From Monomorium pharaonis (Eukaryota; Arthropoda; Insecta; Hymenoptera; Formicidae), in assembly GCF_013373865.1 (NCBI RefSeq), contig NC_050469.1, forward strand, positions 30,261,046-30,325,045: DNA of 64,000 bases. The letters run 5' to 3'. Numbering within the stretch: position 1 is the stretch's first letter; every line of letters begins with the position of its first letter. Made by a program: the position numbers and the translations under genes. Shown in pieces: positions 12,646 through 25,664 of this stretch. The notes under the pieces were generated by a model, which worked only from the letters and a program-made list of their open reading frames with translations, was not told the DNA's origin and ran no database searches.

Positions 12646-15611
12646 GAACGTTATTGAAATCTAATTATATTTTTATTAATATATTTCAAAATCTTTTGAT
12701 AATCAGCTGCGTTCATGACTAGGTACATCAAAGATGTCCAACGTGAATTATCTTAATGGCTGACTATATTATTGAGTCATATCACTTGATATAACTGGGT
12801 AAAAAAAAAAGCCGGGGTATTTTTATTTCAAATAACATGGCAATAAAATATGTGATAATATGTTCCAAATATTAGTTATCAGTACTACATAAATGTATTG
12901 CTATAATGTTATACATGGCTTGAATTTAAGTTTAAAAAAAATTTAAAAAAATTTTTTAAATTATCATTACGTGTTACCTTGACGCGTTCTCGTCGGTGCG
13001 ATTTTTCGTATATCCACGGAAACATAATCTTATTTTGATATAAAATTGGTACAAACGAAGTTGGATAGAGAGTAAAAGAAAATATAGCAAAAATGAAGAC
13101 TCCTATTTAAACTTGTACTACAGGTATTTGTGGGGCCTGCGGCTGGAGGTATAACGCAATTTGCTCTTCGAGATCTCTCGTTGCCGGAGAGTGAACGAAC
13201 TTGTGCAAAGCGGGTACGGCAAGTAAACAAGTATTTTATGCTCATCTTGAAAAACGGGAGATGAGCTTCGTCAGTGAGTATGAAATTTAATCAAAACGTA
13301 GATCGCGATGTACATAATGGCAAAAACGTACACGGTGTATTCATACATAGTTCGTGATATACTGGCTGTGTAAAAGTCGTCAGAAAAAAAGTGTTTCTTG
13401 CGGAGTACAGGGAACAGATATCTACAGCATCGATTGCTAGTTATCGTGAACCGAAAAAGTTTCAACTGTTACGGGTTTTATATAAAGTCGATATCGGACG
13501 AAGGTTACAATCCATAAACTTAATAGGAAACCGTCGGCAATGCGATTACAGATCAGGGGAGAGGTCGGAGCCCAGCAGCAGGAAGTACCTGTCTGCAACG
13601 GCAGACACAATTTCCTGGTTAACCTAATCTATGTTTATCCGTAGATTACAACGCGTGAAATGCATCAGAATTTGACGTCAAGATAAATTTATACATTAGC
13701 AAAAAATAATAATGATAACAAAGTGTTCCATTCGTTGAAAAATTATTCGGTTAAAATCGTTCACATTTACACATTTAAAAAATTAAAAAAATTTTTATGT
13801 AATTTGACAATATATTAATTATTATTTATTATAGCACTCATTTTATATTGCTTGTTCTTGAATTCTTATGTTGATTTAATTTGTAATTTGTCTATTGTAT
13901 AAATATTTTGTAATTCTAATCGTATATGATTTATGCAAGTATATATAATTACATGTACATTTCTGTAATTTTTATATTAATTTGTGCGTATTCGCCTGTT
14001 GTTATCTATAATTGAATTTTGCATAATCTACACGCAGTGTGTCAAATTTGCAATTAAAGCATTGCACAGATACATAGATTTCTCACGAGCTTGTTACAAT
14101 GTCACTAAAATTCCCTGGAGCTTACTTTCCCATTGTTACGAGCGCTCCGGCGAATCTTATAAACTCGTGTAACGTCCTGCAGCGTCTTACAAGGTCTTCA
14201 CATAATCTCGCTGCATCTTCATTTCTTGTGTCTCTTTTGCTAAAATTTATAGCGACGCGTTCTCGTTGGACGGTCGCGATTGTCGCGGGTTTAAAGTGAG
14301 CGGCGATGTTCGCGAGAATAAATGCATTCTCCGGGTTTGTTTGCTCGTTTACTTCAAAACCCGTCCATTAAGGACGGGGCTGAATGGCCGTGCCAAGAGA
14401 CGAGGAACTTTCTCCGGGCACATCGTTCGTCATAAATTTGTCTGCCTTTGCCTCGGCACCTTCGCAGCCGGTGGCACACCCCGATGCAGAAAACTCGGCG
14501 ATAAGCTCGGCATATTCAAATATTTTCCGTTAGTCTTGGCGAATCGAACGAAGACTAACGAGAGTCTGCGTCGTCGTTCCCGTTTAAACTCCGGCCCATG
14601 CCCCACGATTATTCTATTTTTGTTTCAACGACTCCTGAATCTCGAAGTGCCATAGCAAGAGTAGTTGTTCTTGTCAAAGACTTCAAAATCGTACCGGGAT
14701 TTTATTCCGGCTGAAGAGAGATGCCCGGCGATTTGTCGCTGTCACTGAGAAAGAATCGTGACAAAAAGTTTGAGAGATTGTCGGGATTATTTGGAGGACG
14801 ATGAGCGATATTCAAGGAGATAGTTGGAGAACGAGTGCGGCTGTTGAATTTTGTGGGAATTTTCTGCATGTGACTGATGGAGTTTTAAAAATCGTATGAG
14901 CGGGGAAAGTTCAATCATTCCTATTCTGCGTCGCATTTCGATGATATATTTAGGTACCTTCTTTTATATAATCCATATTTTTATATGTATAGAAAGTTCT
15001 GTAATATTGTATGATGATGAAATCAATAATGTTTGATATGGTTTCTGTATTATAGCCTCTGAAAATGATTTAATTTCGATATTTCTCTCATTTCTCTTTA
15101 AATTTTATTTTGTTGCCTATAAAATTTTTAACGTATGACTAATATGTTTCTTTTTTTTAAGTTTTTTGATCACCGTTTTATCAGAATATATTTAAACAGC
15201 ACAGAAATAATTAGAACACCTATTGCAATCTGAAGACCACCGTTGGTCCCCATTCTCTGACTCTCAGCACGAATACACAGAATAAAAGGATTAATCCGAA
15301 ATGTCACAAGCACGTACTGAATTTAATTACACAGAGACAGCCCGCAAAGGCTCTCAGATATCTCGGAATGTTGAATTTGGTGTTTCCTCATTGTCGTCGA
15401 CATTCTTTGTTGTATTGGTACATCTCCTTTATCTTGATTTATTTCTTTTGATCCTTCGCCATGAACATGACTGCAATATATTGTTAATTTAATCATACAA
15501 ATTTGTATTCATATGATGGAATTAACATTTCTCTCCTACAGTTAGTTTAGTTTATATTAACGATGCAGTTGTACTTCCAGCTGTTTCTATATTTGTTTCA
15601 AACTTGATAAA

Positions 15612-15632
15612 TTGTGTGTGTGTGTGTGTGTA
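15612..15632. repeat. (TG)n microsatellite
   Basis: A perfect TG run of about 20 bases. Confidence 0.9.
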
Positions 15633-15794
15633 TTTTAAAACTTTATTATTTCATATGCCGCGGCGGTCTATTGTATTTTCTTTTAGAGGCTATTGCGTTT
15701 AGCAATTACGTTTAAAAAGTAAAAGAAATTTTGCAGTTAGAACGATATCAAGTCCAGCCATCCGTAACTTGTTTTTCGCTCTTGCACTCCGCAT

Positions 15795-15854
15795 ATCGTA
15801 AACTTCTATTATTTTCTTCCGTAAATCGTAAACTTCTATTATCTTTTCTGAAGT
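15795..15854. repeat. 30-bp tandem duplication
   Basis: Two adjacent 30-base copies share ATCGTAAACTTCTATTAT and diverge slightly in their T/C-rich second half. No gene is associated. Confidence 0.75.
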
Positions 15855-17684
15855 TCTACTGTTTCCTACATTATTTCGTTTCGCAAAAATTAAAAGAGCT
15901 TACAGGGATTTAGCTCGATAAAAGGATGAAACCGGGAATAGATTAAAAAGAGTGAATTAAATCATTGAAAATCCCGGTGAATTCACGATGAGTTCTATCC
16001 GCAGGATGAGATTTCTGTTAGTGGTCATCCATGAATGGTGCTGCTGGCGTTGGTAGTTATATGGACGTTCACGTGGAGGACCGATATGTCCCCGCAGTGA
16101 ACGTGTACGTGTGGACGATTGTATGCGGCCGTACGTGCTTGAACCTGGTCACCTCAAGGAAAATTACCTCCAGGAATTTACCACGATTTCCGTTTCGTGG
16201 CGATATAGGGTGTCGTAGACCTGCTGAACTTTTTCTAAGCATGATCGAAATGGAATCTCTCGAGTCGCGCCAATCTTGACGGTACATCGAACTCCTTCTG
16301 CCGCTGATAAATACGTTTAGCTTCTTTAGCACTATGTTGATAACGACCGCGTGAATTTGTGTTTCTATTTAAAGTGTTTGCCCTTTTATCTAATTATCTT
16401 CGTAGTATTTTTTTTTAATACTTTTATTTTTAGACTTTTATTTTAAATTTAATAAACTACTTGTTATTAAAGTTACGTTCTGTTTTATTTAAATGTTTGA
16501 ATATTTTTTATAATTTTTAAATTAATCATTTTTACGTTTCTATTCGAAATAAAATATGGACGAAAATTCGATGTATACGAAATTAATAAATACTTTTTTT
16601 TAAATTTTCATCAAAAGAGACCGATATAATTTTTTAGTATATTTCGTGTGTATATTTTTTTGTTATTAAAACTTTAATTATCGGTACGTGATCATGTGAA
16701 ACTAATTTTATACGTACATATTGTTAAATTTAATAACCTTTCACTGTACACAATCTCTCATAAACATTGATTGTGGTTGAATATAGTGAAGAATAGAAGT
16801 CGTTACGCATGGACGTTGTTATGATTTTATCGAATATATACAGAATTCACGTTATATATTACAGATAACGAAGTGCAATCGATCTTGAAAGCGCTGGGAA
16901 ATGATTTAATAAATCGTCCACTCTTCTTATCTCGACTTCCTCAGCTCGTAGCTCAGCTTGCAGATGTCCTGTTCAATGTGTGTCTCTCTTACGTGCTCAA
17001 ATGCTGGATATTTTGGGATAACAAGATCATAAGCCGCAGGCAGTAACAAGATACGTCGAAATAGCGCGTCGTATATCAAAAGATAGCCTTCGTTATTTCA
17101 ACTGTGTGCTTTTTTATTCTTTTATATAAGCAGCAAGAGAAAGTTCTCTATTCATGTTGTCAAGTCAAACGATTTACGCTTGAAAAACGTGTTCTGTGAC
17201 TAAAACCAAAGTCTCACTTATTACAAATTATATTTAATCTTTCTTTAAGTTTTCTCCTTAATTATTTCTATCTTTACCTTTCCTTTCAATATGTCCTTCG
17301 TCGTGTACGTACTTCGATGTATGTCAGCTATACGTAATCATGGTCACATTATTATTCTATTTTGCCTCTTGTGTTATCGTTCAATTATCGCTTTGTTGTG
17401 CAGCCTTATTCGCAACGGTTCGTTACCGCGGGCTCGCTGTCTGCTCGTCCACGGCTGTAAAAAGCGTACGATCAGGTGTGCGCGCAATCCAAAATCTACG
17501 TTTCTCACGGGTCTGGGAAACTGGTGACGCACCGATAATCAAGAACCGAAGTACGTAATCCTTTGGCGGTTCTCGAACAAAGCATAAATCACAATGCTAC
17601 CGAGCATTCGTTATATGGCATGCGAACCATGAAATATGCGGACACTGTCTGTCCGCCGGCAATAGGCACGTGATGTGCGAGCAT

Positions 17685-17727
17685 AGCGCGCGCGCGCACG
17701 TGTATGTGTGTGTGTGTGTTTGTGTGT
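17685..17727. repeat. (CG)n/(TG)n alternating tract
   Basis: A GCGCGCGC run passes through CACGTGTATG into a TG run, almost continuous purine-pyrimidine alternation over about 40 bases. Confidence 0.85.
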
Positions 17728-18312
17728 CATAGCGTGGTGCGCTAGGTGCGTGATCCGGTACGCAATCTAGCGCATTGGCGAAGTACGCCTCGCAATACGA
17801 GAGGCTAAATTCATCCGATTGGATTCAGAATTATTCAGCGAGATGGGCGAGTATATGTGCCTGGCGAACCAAGATCCGTCATGTGATCACCACTATCAAG
17901 TTTTGGCGATTTGAAGCGTGCCTTGCCGAGATAACGCAGGCGCCCTTTGTCGTGGCCGTTTATCCCTCCATCGACCTGCAGTCTCCTGTATCGAAATACT
18001 ATGTGGCGTATCGTAATGCGAGCAGTAGTGCGCCTGTCAGAGATGGAAAGGTTAAATGATAGCTGACATCCGCTCCGTTCTAGAATTACTAGGGTACTTA
18101 CTCTAGTTAGGCAGCTACTGTTCCTCAAATTGTCGTACACTTATATATAAATGGGTAAGATCAGATAAGTAAATGCTTGTTAATATCAATAGAGAGAAAA
18201 AGATGGTATTATTATTTATTTTTATTTTGTATATATATCTTTGTTAATCTTTAGAGGGCTGGCATTTTTTTAAATTCTCTCGTTAAATTTACGTTTATAT
18301 ATATATTTGTGT

Positions 18313-18332
18313 CTGTGTGTGTGTGTGTGCGT
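18313..18332. repeat. (TG)n microsatellite
   Basis: A TG run that directly abuts the left end of the foldback element at 18331. Confidence 0.85.
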
Positions 18333-18572
18333 CACCATAATAAATAATAGCAATTACATTATTGTGTACAACTTTCCTTTAGCGTTACCCAGAGCTGATG
18401 ACGTGGACGTAGAAAGTTTTGTAGCTCTGTAAAAAATTAAAAAAATTATAAACCAAAAAAAAACAAATAAAGAAGAAGCTACAAAACTTTCTACATCTAC
18501 GTTGTTAGCTCTGGATAACACCAAAGGAAAGTTGTACACAGTAATGTAATTGCTTTTATTTACCACGGTGAT
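18331..18572. mobile_element. Foldback element (long inverted repeat)
   Basis: A left arm of about 96 bases (18331-18426) and a right arm of about 96 bases (18477-18572) are inverted copies, around 85% alike by eye. Shared blocks include AGCAATTACATTA, GTACAACTTTCCTTT and AGAAAGTTTTGTAGCT. A 50-base A-rich spacer separates them. An AC/TG-rich simple repeat abuts the left end, which obscures the exact boundary and any target duplication. No coding capacity. The structure fits a MITE. Confidence 0.75.
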
Positions 18573-20352
18573 AACTTTTTTCGTGTAAAATTTAGATAAT
18601 CTGACCTCGGAATTATGATCAGCGACCTCAAAAACCCCTGGAAACATCAAAGTTCCAATTTAAAAAATATCTAACATATGCCATACCGTGTCGGACTAGG
18701 ATGGCTCATATATGATCCAGCAACAAACTCGAAAATTGTATGGAACATGTAGGTTGTACATATGTGTAAATTTAACGTGAAAAAAATTGTAAATTTTACT
18801 GAAAAAATGCTGGCCCTTTAAAAGTTAATAATTAATATTATAAATTGAAAACCTAACATACACATTTCCATTTGCCAACATTTGCCATCGATTTTACATT
18901 CAAAATATCTCCTAAAATATTTAATATTGGTTATTTCAAAAAATGTGATGACATTGCATAATGGGTTTCTCGAAGAGAAACAGGAGTGGCATTTCCATTA
19001 AAAATGGATTTACAAAATTATCTTTATTAAAAAAAATACAGTGTTTTGTTAAAAGATTATATATTTAATTAAAATAAAAATAACTGCAAAAAATACGCAA
19101 ATATATGTACATGCACATGATCTCTTCAATATATAGACAGCAATACCGAAAATCAATTATATATACAATGCAAATTATAGATTAATACAACACTACAATT
19201 AATTTATCGACTATTTCGATATAAAAACTTAAAAAAGAGCGCCCGCGTGCGTGCAATTAAAATCGAGAAAGGGCTAATAATAGTCATAGCGGATTCTAGT
19301 GTTTAAATAATAGAAGGATGATGGAATGGTTTTTGTAAGTATTATGTACTTATGGTACATTTGTGATAATATCCCCTCGTAATATCTCCGCTATTAGGAA
19401 ATTCTAATAATTACTTACGGAATTATTTATTAAGTTGGTCATAGTTGCATGCGGTAGTGCTAATATGAAGATTACTAGCAATTGACATTTGTCGTAAAGC
19501 ATTTTTATTATTAAGCATTAAACTTTTTTTTTAATTTCAGTAAAATTACACATTACTTCTTTTTTTTTTAACTTGGACATGTTATTACACAAATATATAC
19601 ATTTGAATGTTTTTTTGTTATTTGATATCTTATTCGGCTATAGATATATTAAGTTATGTAACACATACACATACATATTATGACAGTAGCATAAACAGCG
19701 ATAATTTTAGCATTTTATTGGCTTGAAAGCGTCAAGATATTCAAATAAAAATAATATACCTTTATAATTTCGACCGCGTCTATAATTTCGTCCCTGTGAT
19801 GCATTAATTGAAGTAGTGCGTATGATAAAAATTGAAAATTTCTGTTGACGAGAAACACGAAAAGCACATTAAGGACCTGTAGTAAAATTATGAAGTGTGC
19901 GGTTCTCTTCGAAAATCTTGATGTACCAACTCCGATTTTATTTTCTCTTTCTATCGCTACTTACATGCGACTTACGTTCTTTTCGAGGTTCACGGAAAAG
20001 TTTGCACGCGGTGGTTCTGACGCACGGTTGAGCGCTCGGTCATAATGAGATTTCGGGTGAACAATAGCATCGTCATTTCCCTAATGCAATTCGGCACTTA
20101 AATATTTTAATAAAATTCTTCTTCCCTCCTTCTGCAGTGGGACCTTTACTTAATCCGCCCATTCCGTGTTTCCGCTTTCTTTTCTGCTACTTTCTCAATT
20201 TTTATCCAATGACTTCTTACGCTACGTTAACTGGACACAAGTTATCGGATTGACACAATTTCTGAGCTCATACAATTGCATTCTTGATTTAGAATTCCTG
20301 TAATTTTGTTATAACATAAATAAACTCAATAGAACATAGATAAATTCGAAGT
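18573..20352. other. AT-rich spacer, no gene recognised
   Basis: Mostly AT-rich DNA with poly-A/T runs. Nothing coding or structural was identified. Confidence 0.6.
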
Positions 20353-20506
20353 GATATCTAGCTAATAACTGTGTTTTAAAAATTAACAAAATTGTCGATG
20401 TGCAGTTTATATGACTCATAAGAATATTAAATTAATAGACAAATTATATTCAGCACCAAGGTCTGCCGCAAACCGAAATAAGCAATCTCAACTTTATATT
20501 TAATAC
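20353..20506 (+). repeat. Dispersed repeat, copy 1
   Basis: This 154-base segment aligns collinearly with 28189-28350. Shared blocks include GATATCTAG, ACAAAATTGTCG, ATTAATAGACAAATTATAT, TTCAGCACCAAG and CAACTTTATATTT (here) or TAACTTTATGTTT (there). The length difference is mostly an AT insertion in the other copy. The repeat class is unknown, no coding capacity is seen, and the ends are approximate. Confidence 0.65.
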
Positions 20507-20606
20507 ATTTATTAGTCAAGGAGTTAACTTATTATTATTGTAAATATTTGATTTTTAAATAATTTAGTAATAAAACGAGTATACACATATAGTATATGTA
20601 TACATA

Positions 20607-20810
20607 CACTGAAAAAAAAGTAATATATCCAATAAGATATGTATTGTAGTTGCGGACTGTCAACTACAGATATACTCAGAACAATAATATATGCTATTGC
20701 AGTATTAACATTGTACTTACATTAACAGTAAATATTATTGCAATGAGTATTTTATGTAGTTAGCAGCCCGCAATTACATATGTTATTGGCTATATTACTT
20801 GTTTTCTGCG
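20607..20810. mobile_element. Foldback MITE with TA flanks (CACTGA-type end)
   Basis: The left end CACTGAAAAAAAAGTAATAT and right end ATATTACTTGTTTTCTGCG are inverted. The arms continue inward through CCAATAAGATATGTA, TTGCGGACTG and CAATAATAT with few mismatches, nearly to the centre of the 204-bp element. TA lies at both borders (20605-20606 and 20811-20812). No coding frame. Confidence 0.75.
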
Positions 20811-22067
20811 TATAGCTAAGTAGATAGAAAAGTCGATATCAACATATTGCTTTATTTTTGGGTTATATTTCTTAAACAAAAAAAAATAAAAAACTAGTTT
20901 ATTATCTATCTAATGAGGACTTAAATTTCTTTTTTTCTATTTCCATATGGTTTCCTTTTTGTGCATGCGTTTTCAACTCATATCTCCGGTTTTACAATCG
21001 TCGTTTTTTCAAAAAATTTTGTGCAATTCTAGGCTTTCTTTTGCTGACTATTCGGGCACAAGCATAAAGTCGGTTACACACGGTACTTCTCCACTTTCAT
21101 GCTAATTTTCCTGCTTCTATCTGCATTTTCTTCTTTCAGACCGCCTCTAGCAGTCCCTTTCTCTGTGTGTTCCGCCCCCATTTTCGTTTTCCCAGTCTTT
21201 CATACGCAACCTTTGCAAAGCGTACTCCATACTTGGGCATCCATTCTTATTGGCCTAAAACGAAGTTTTCGCTCGCTGTGAAGAGAACTGCTTGCTCTGC
21301 GTATTTCCTGTTTAAGTTTGTAACACTCGAGTGATTCATACCGTCGAGTATACGTTTGAAATAAGTTTTGTAAAGATGCAAGACCACATTTGCCAGCGAC
21401 ACATTTTGGACACAGTTTTTGAATACAAATTTGTCCGAGAATCTACTGTAATTTATTTTTTATACAAAAATATTATTTTTAAACGTAACGTAGAACGATA
21501 AAATACTTGAAGTAAAATACTTAAAGTAAATACTCAAAGTAGAGTGTTTGCTTATGTTCTAACACGATTATCACGACATTGCTACGAGCGGAACTTCCTC
21601 GAGGTAAACAAAAGCGGAACGTTCTGCTTGTGGACATATGTCGATAGCGCGAGGCAACCAACATAATGTGTAGGTCTAAAGATCACTATATATCAGCGAG
21701 AAAAGGGGTGGATTCTGTTTATCTATTTTCTCGAAAACTTACCCGAAAGTAAGAGAACCCGTCCGCAGCCGTAGATAAATCAAAATACAAGCGAAACTTT
21801 TAAGTGCCCGAAAGCTGTGTCCAGGCAAACCTCATATAGCGATCGTAATTCTTAAAAAAGCGGCGTCATAAACATTAACTTGGAGCACTTGAAACCGCAG
21901 CTCATGAAATATTTCATTAGGTATTTCTTTATTACATGTATTTATTAATAATTTAATGTAATTTATTACCGCTAATATTGTGACACGCTCGATATTTTTA
22001 ATTTAACATAATTAATAATTATAGAGAGATAATTATATTGCCTATAATTAAAATTCCGTCTCGTCCT

Positions 22068-22095
22068 CTGTCTCTCTCTCTCTCTCGCTCTCTCT
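22068..22095. repeat. (TC)n microsatellite
   Basis: TC run interrupted once by CG. Confidence 0.85.
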
Positions 22096-22320
22096 GTATG
22101 TGTATGTAATAAAGATTACAAGATTTATTATGAATGCATTGGAACCGTTGTTACGTCGATTACGGCTTCGATCGTGAAATGTTGCGTTCGGAAGTAACGT
22201 TCTTCGCTGCTGCAAGGAAGAAAATTAAATAGTAAAATTCTACTGACAGACCGGACATGGTTTAATCAGAATTTTAACAAAGCACGTCGAAACGGAAAAA
22301 TAAAATCCGAAATAACGTCG

Positions 22321-22365
22321 ACGTGTGTGCATGTGTGTGTGTGTGTGCGCGCGCGCGCGCACGCG
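22321..22365. repeat. (TG)n(CG)n alternating tract
   Basis: About 45 bases alternating GT, then GC, then CACGCG. Overlapping Cys-Val and His-Thr repeat frames are artefacts of this tract. Confidence 0.9.
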
Positions 22366-23873
22366 GGTTATACGGAACGGAGTGCGCACGAGATAGATTA
22401 AAGCAGATATTACGTAGATTGATTCGACCAGCGGTACCGCGTCGAAGACACCCCAGGCGAAGGAAATTTGAAATTGAAATCCGGTTAAAATGTCAACGAT
22501 GCCCGGCTGGTTATCGCTTGAATTTTTCAAAGAGAAACCGGTCCGCGCGCAATCTAAATCTTTCTCTCTTTTTCTCCATTCTCTATCGATCTGACATTCT
22601 GACTAAGCATAATTAAGGATTTAGCATATTAAAGGAGGTGTGAGATGTTCGAATTACGATGAAATCGTCGGGAATCAGCGAACTTCGTTCCTCTCTTTCT
22701 CTCTTTTCACCCTTATTCCATTATTATTGACTAATTTCTCATAAATTGATTTAATATCTTTTCTTATTTTTAAATTCAAAATTGTTTCTGCCCCAAATGA
22801 CCACTTTTTCTATCTCCCACAAGAAATACTGGGAATATGAAAGTGAGGTAAAAGATAAAAGAATGACAAGAACGGTTGGGCACGATATTAGAAATAACGG
22901 GCGCAGTCGTGCTGTTCTTATTACCCGCCACGTATTCTAGCCGACATTATATTACACTCTTTTGTATGGCCGAGCGATGGTAACGGGTTACAATCCGACG
23001 ATTTGGGTTCTCTCTTCCAACCATCTCGTTCCCCATTTATCTCTTTTCTCACCCTTGTTTTCCGTTTTATTCGCATGCACATTATTATCCGCTAAATTTG
23101 GAGCTCATTAGTCTGTACAAAGTGGCACGGATACTGAGGTGAGAGAGAAAATGTCAAAAGCGACGCGTCCAAAACTATTCGACTTGTTGATGCAATGTAC
23201 ACGAAATTTTGATGCAATTGGGTAACTATTTTCAAGAACGGTTTATTGATTTTCTCTTAGCAAGTGAAAAATTTATAGTAGAAAAGATATGTGTGTGCTA
23301 CTCCCGCTTATTCTTGCTGAGTCGGTGACTTTAGAGGTCTACATTTTCATGATGCATATCCTGACACTTCACAAATGTCCTTTTTCATTCTTGTCAACCT
23401 GCAGTTCCATCTTCTTTCGAAATTGTACAATATCGAATTCCAGCATGAAAGCAAACGAGTATCGCTGTGCTAGAAGACAAGGATATTTATGACAGCAGAC
23501 TTATAAAATGATAGACGTAAAAGTTGTATTAGCTGCATATTCCATTCACGCGCATTTCGTGAGTTCTCTTTAATTAAGCGCATTATCTTTTTTCAGTTAA
23601 CAAATACTTAAATTGCATACTTAAATTGCATGCATAATGATAGTAATGCATAGTTAACAATGTATACAAAGTATTATTAATCATTTGGATTATTAATAAT
23701 ATAATTATAATTTCTTTCTCCTTTCTTTTAGTTACTGTTAGTTTTTGCTTCCCCCGTGGCAATCATAAGCTTTAAAATTCCATCTTTGTACGTGACATAG
23801 CACAACTTTCTTTACTTTTCTAAATCCTCATCGTCCTTCCCATGCCCTTCCCATATTTTTTATCATTTTATAT

Positions 23874-23896
23874 TTCTCTCTCTCTCTCTCTCACTC
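23874..23896. repeat. (TC)n microsatellite
   Basis: A TC run of about 22 bases in a C/T-rich neighbourhood. Confidence 0.85.
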
Positions 23897-25640
23897 TTTG
23901 CATTGTCTTTCAACCCCTTGCATCATCAAGCTTAAAGTCAGGATTAGGACGCACGAAAGTACACTCTGGCATTAAAGAATGGAAACCGTTGATCCTGAGG
24001 ATCAAGAGGATACGCCCTGTCCTATTAACGTTTTTGCGAGCGCGAACTCCATCTGCGATATACCTTTCTACCGAGGCTTGTGCAATTTCTTATTAGGGTA
24101 AATATTATAGGTCTCATCACGTAATGGTACTACTCGGAAGAAAATAAATTCCAGCGAGACGAGGGGAAAATGATCTGAAGACGGAAGTACGAAGTTGTAG
24201 ATGTTTAAAGTGTTTCGTGAGATTTCGTTAAAATCTTACAAGCGCAATTATCATGTTCTTATTAACGTTTCCTCTTACAACAAGTTCAAAACTTTCATTT
24301 TAAAGACTTGAAAAAGATCAAATAAATGAGATCCAACGATAATTCGGCTTTGTTCAGGCAAAGTTACATTTTGTGTGAAGAGATAAAGAAGAACAGAATT
24401 ATTAACTTTTTCATAATGACACTCTATTTTCAATTAAGGATAAAATCATATTATTTTTATGCGAACAATGCATAATATAAGTATATTTTATTTTTTTAAT
24501 ATAAAATAATATTTGCAGAACTGATATTTATACTTTTTGGCCCGGAACGATGTTAAATATGGGTTGGTGATGTAATACGAAATTCTATTAAAAGGTAGCG
24601 CAAATTTTAATGCAGTGCATACATTTGTAATAGACTCTGCATTCATTTGTCTACTGTACGGACTACACGTTTTGATTAAATTTATATTTGTTTGACCAGT
24701 AAATATCCAGAAGCATTTATATACTGAATTTTAAAACAATTGAATTTATTTGGTATTTTTTTCGGACATTATATTGTAAATAATGTATAAAAGTCGTAAC
24801 TCGTGTAATTTTTAACTTTAATATAATTTTACCTTATACATACACACGTAAAATGCGAGCGGCATTATGCTCGGAGATGGATATACGCGAAGCTCGGTAC
24901 ATGGAAGCATGGTGCTATGCGTAAGAAGTCACGTACTGGAAATAAAATATAATCTTGAGTAAGCTACCGAGACGTTACTTAAGAGAAAACACAAAGTGCG
25001 ACGATTGAAACGGTTTAAGAAGCAATTATAAAGTTAGGAACAAAATCTCTCTCAGGGGTTGAATTTATTTCATTCAACCGTGTGAGCTATAGAGTATTAT
25101 AAAATGTTCAATGCATATATTTAATGGGAAACATTTCTAATTTCAATGTTTAAAACATATGTCCATTATAATGTAACATCGATATAAATTTATTCAGCTA
25201 ATTTCTGCGGTACTGATATAGATTTATATAGTATTAAGTATGATTGATTCCACATTCTGATATTACATTCAACGAATGTCATACATTAATGCGACATTAA
25301 TTAATATAATGAGATTTGTTTTATACTGTGCAGTTAAATCATTAACATAATCGTATTACAACTTGATAATATATGTACAGTTATATTTCTCAATAATTGT
25401 CTTTATTGCTTTCGACTATTGACAAACTGTTACTTTTGCAATGGCAATTTTTCATGTGTTGAAACACGCGCGCCCAGAATCATGAATGATTAAATATTGA
25501 TTAAAACTAAAAATCTAGCAAGTATTTGAAGTCGGTGAAAAGTAATTTGCAGAAATTTAAACTGCACAAGAGGTATTTGAATAAACACCCTTTGCGCAAA
25601 TACACAGAGATTATATTCCTTCTCTTAACGAGCTGCAAAA

Positions 25641-25664
25641 TGATGATAAGAATTCTCATCATCA
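25641..25664. repeat. Near-perfect 24-bp palindrome
   Basis: TGATGATAAGAATTCTCATC followed by ATCA reads the same on both strands except for one symmetric mismatch. The core word TGATAAGAATTC recurs about 20 bases downstream. Confidence 0.75.

Larger units (their letters stand above)
11561..18330. other. No gene recognised
   Basis: 12000-12320 is GC-richer and free of obvious repeats. 14100-14720 has a short perfect hairpin (CCCGTCC with GGACGGG at 14360-14378) and a 129-codon frame with no recognisable domain. The rest is AT-rich or holds the microsatellites listed separately. Confidence 0.55.

Noticed and set aside
22240..22616. Frames with Cys-Val or His-Thr repeats
   Set aside because: These are translations of the (TG)n(CG)n tract.
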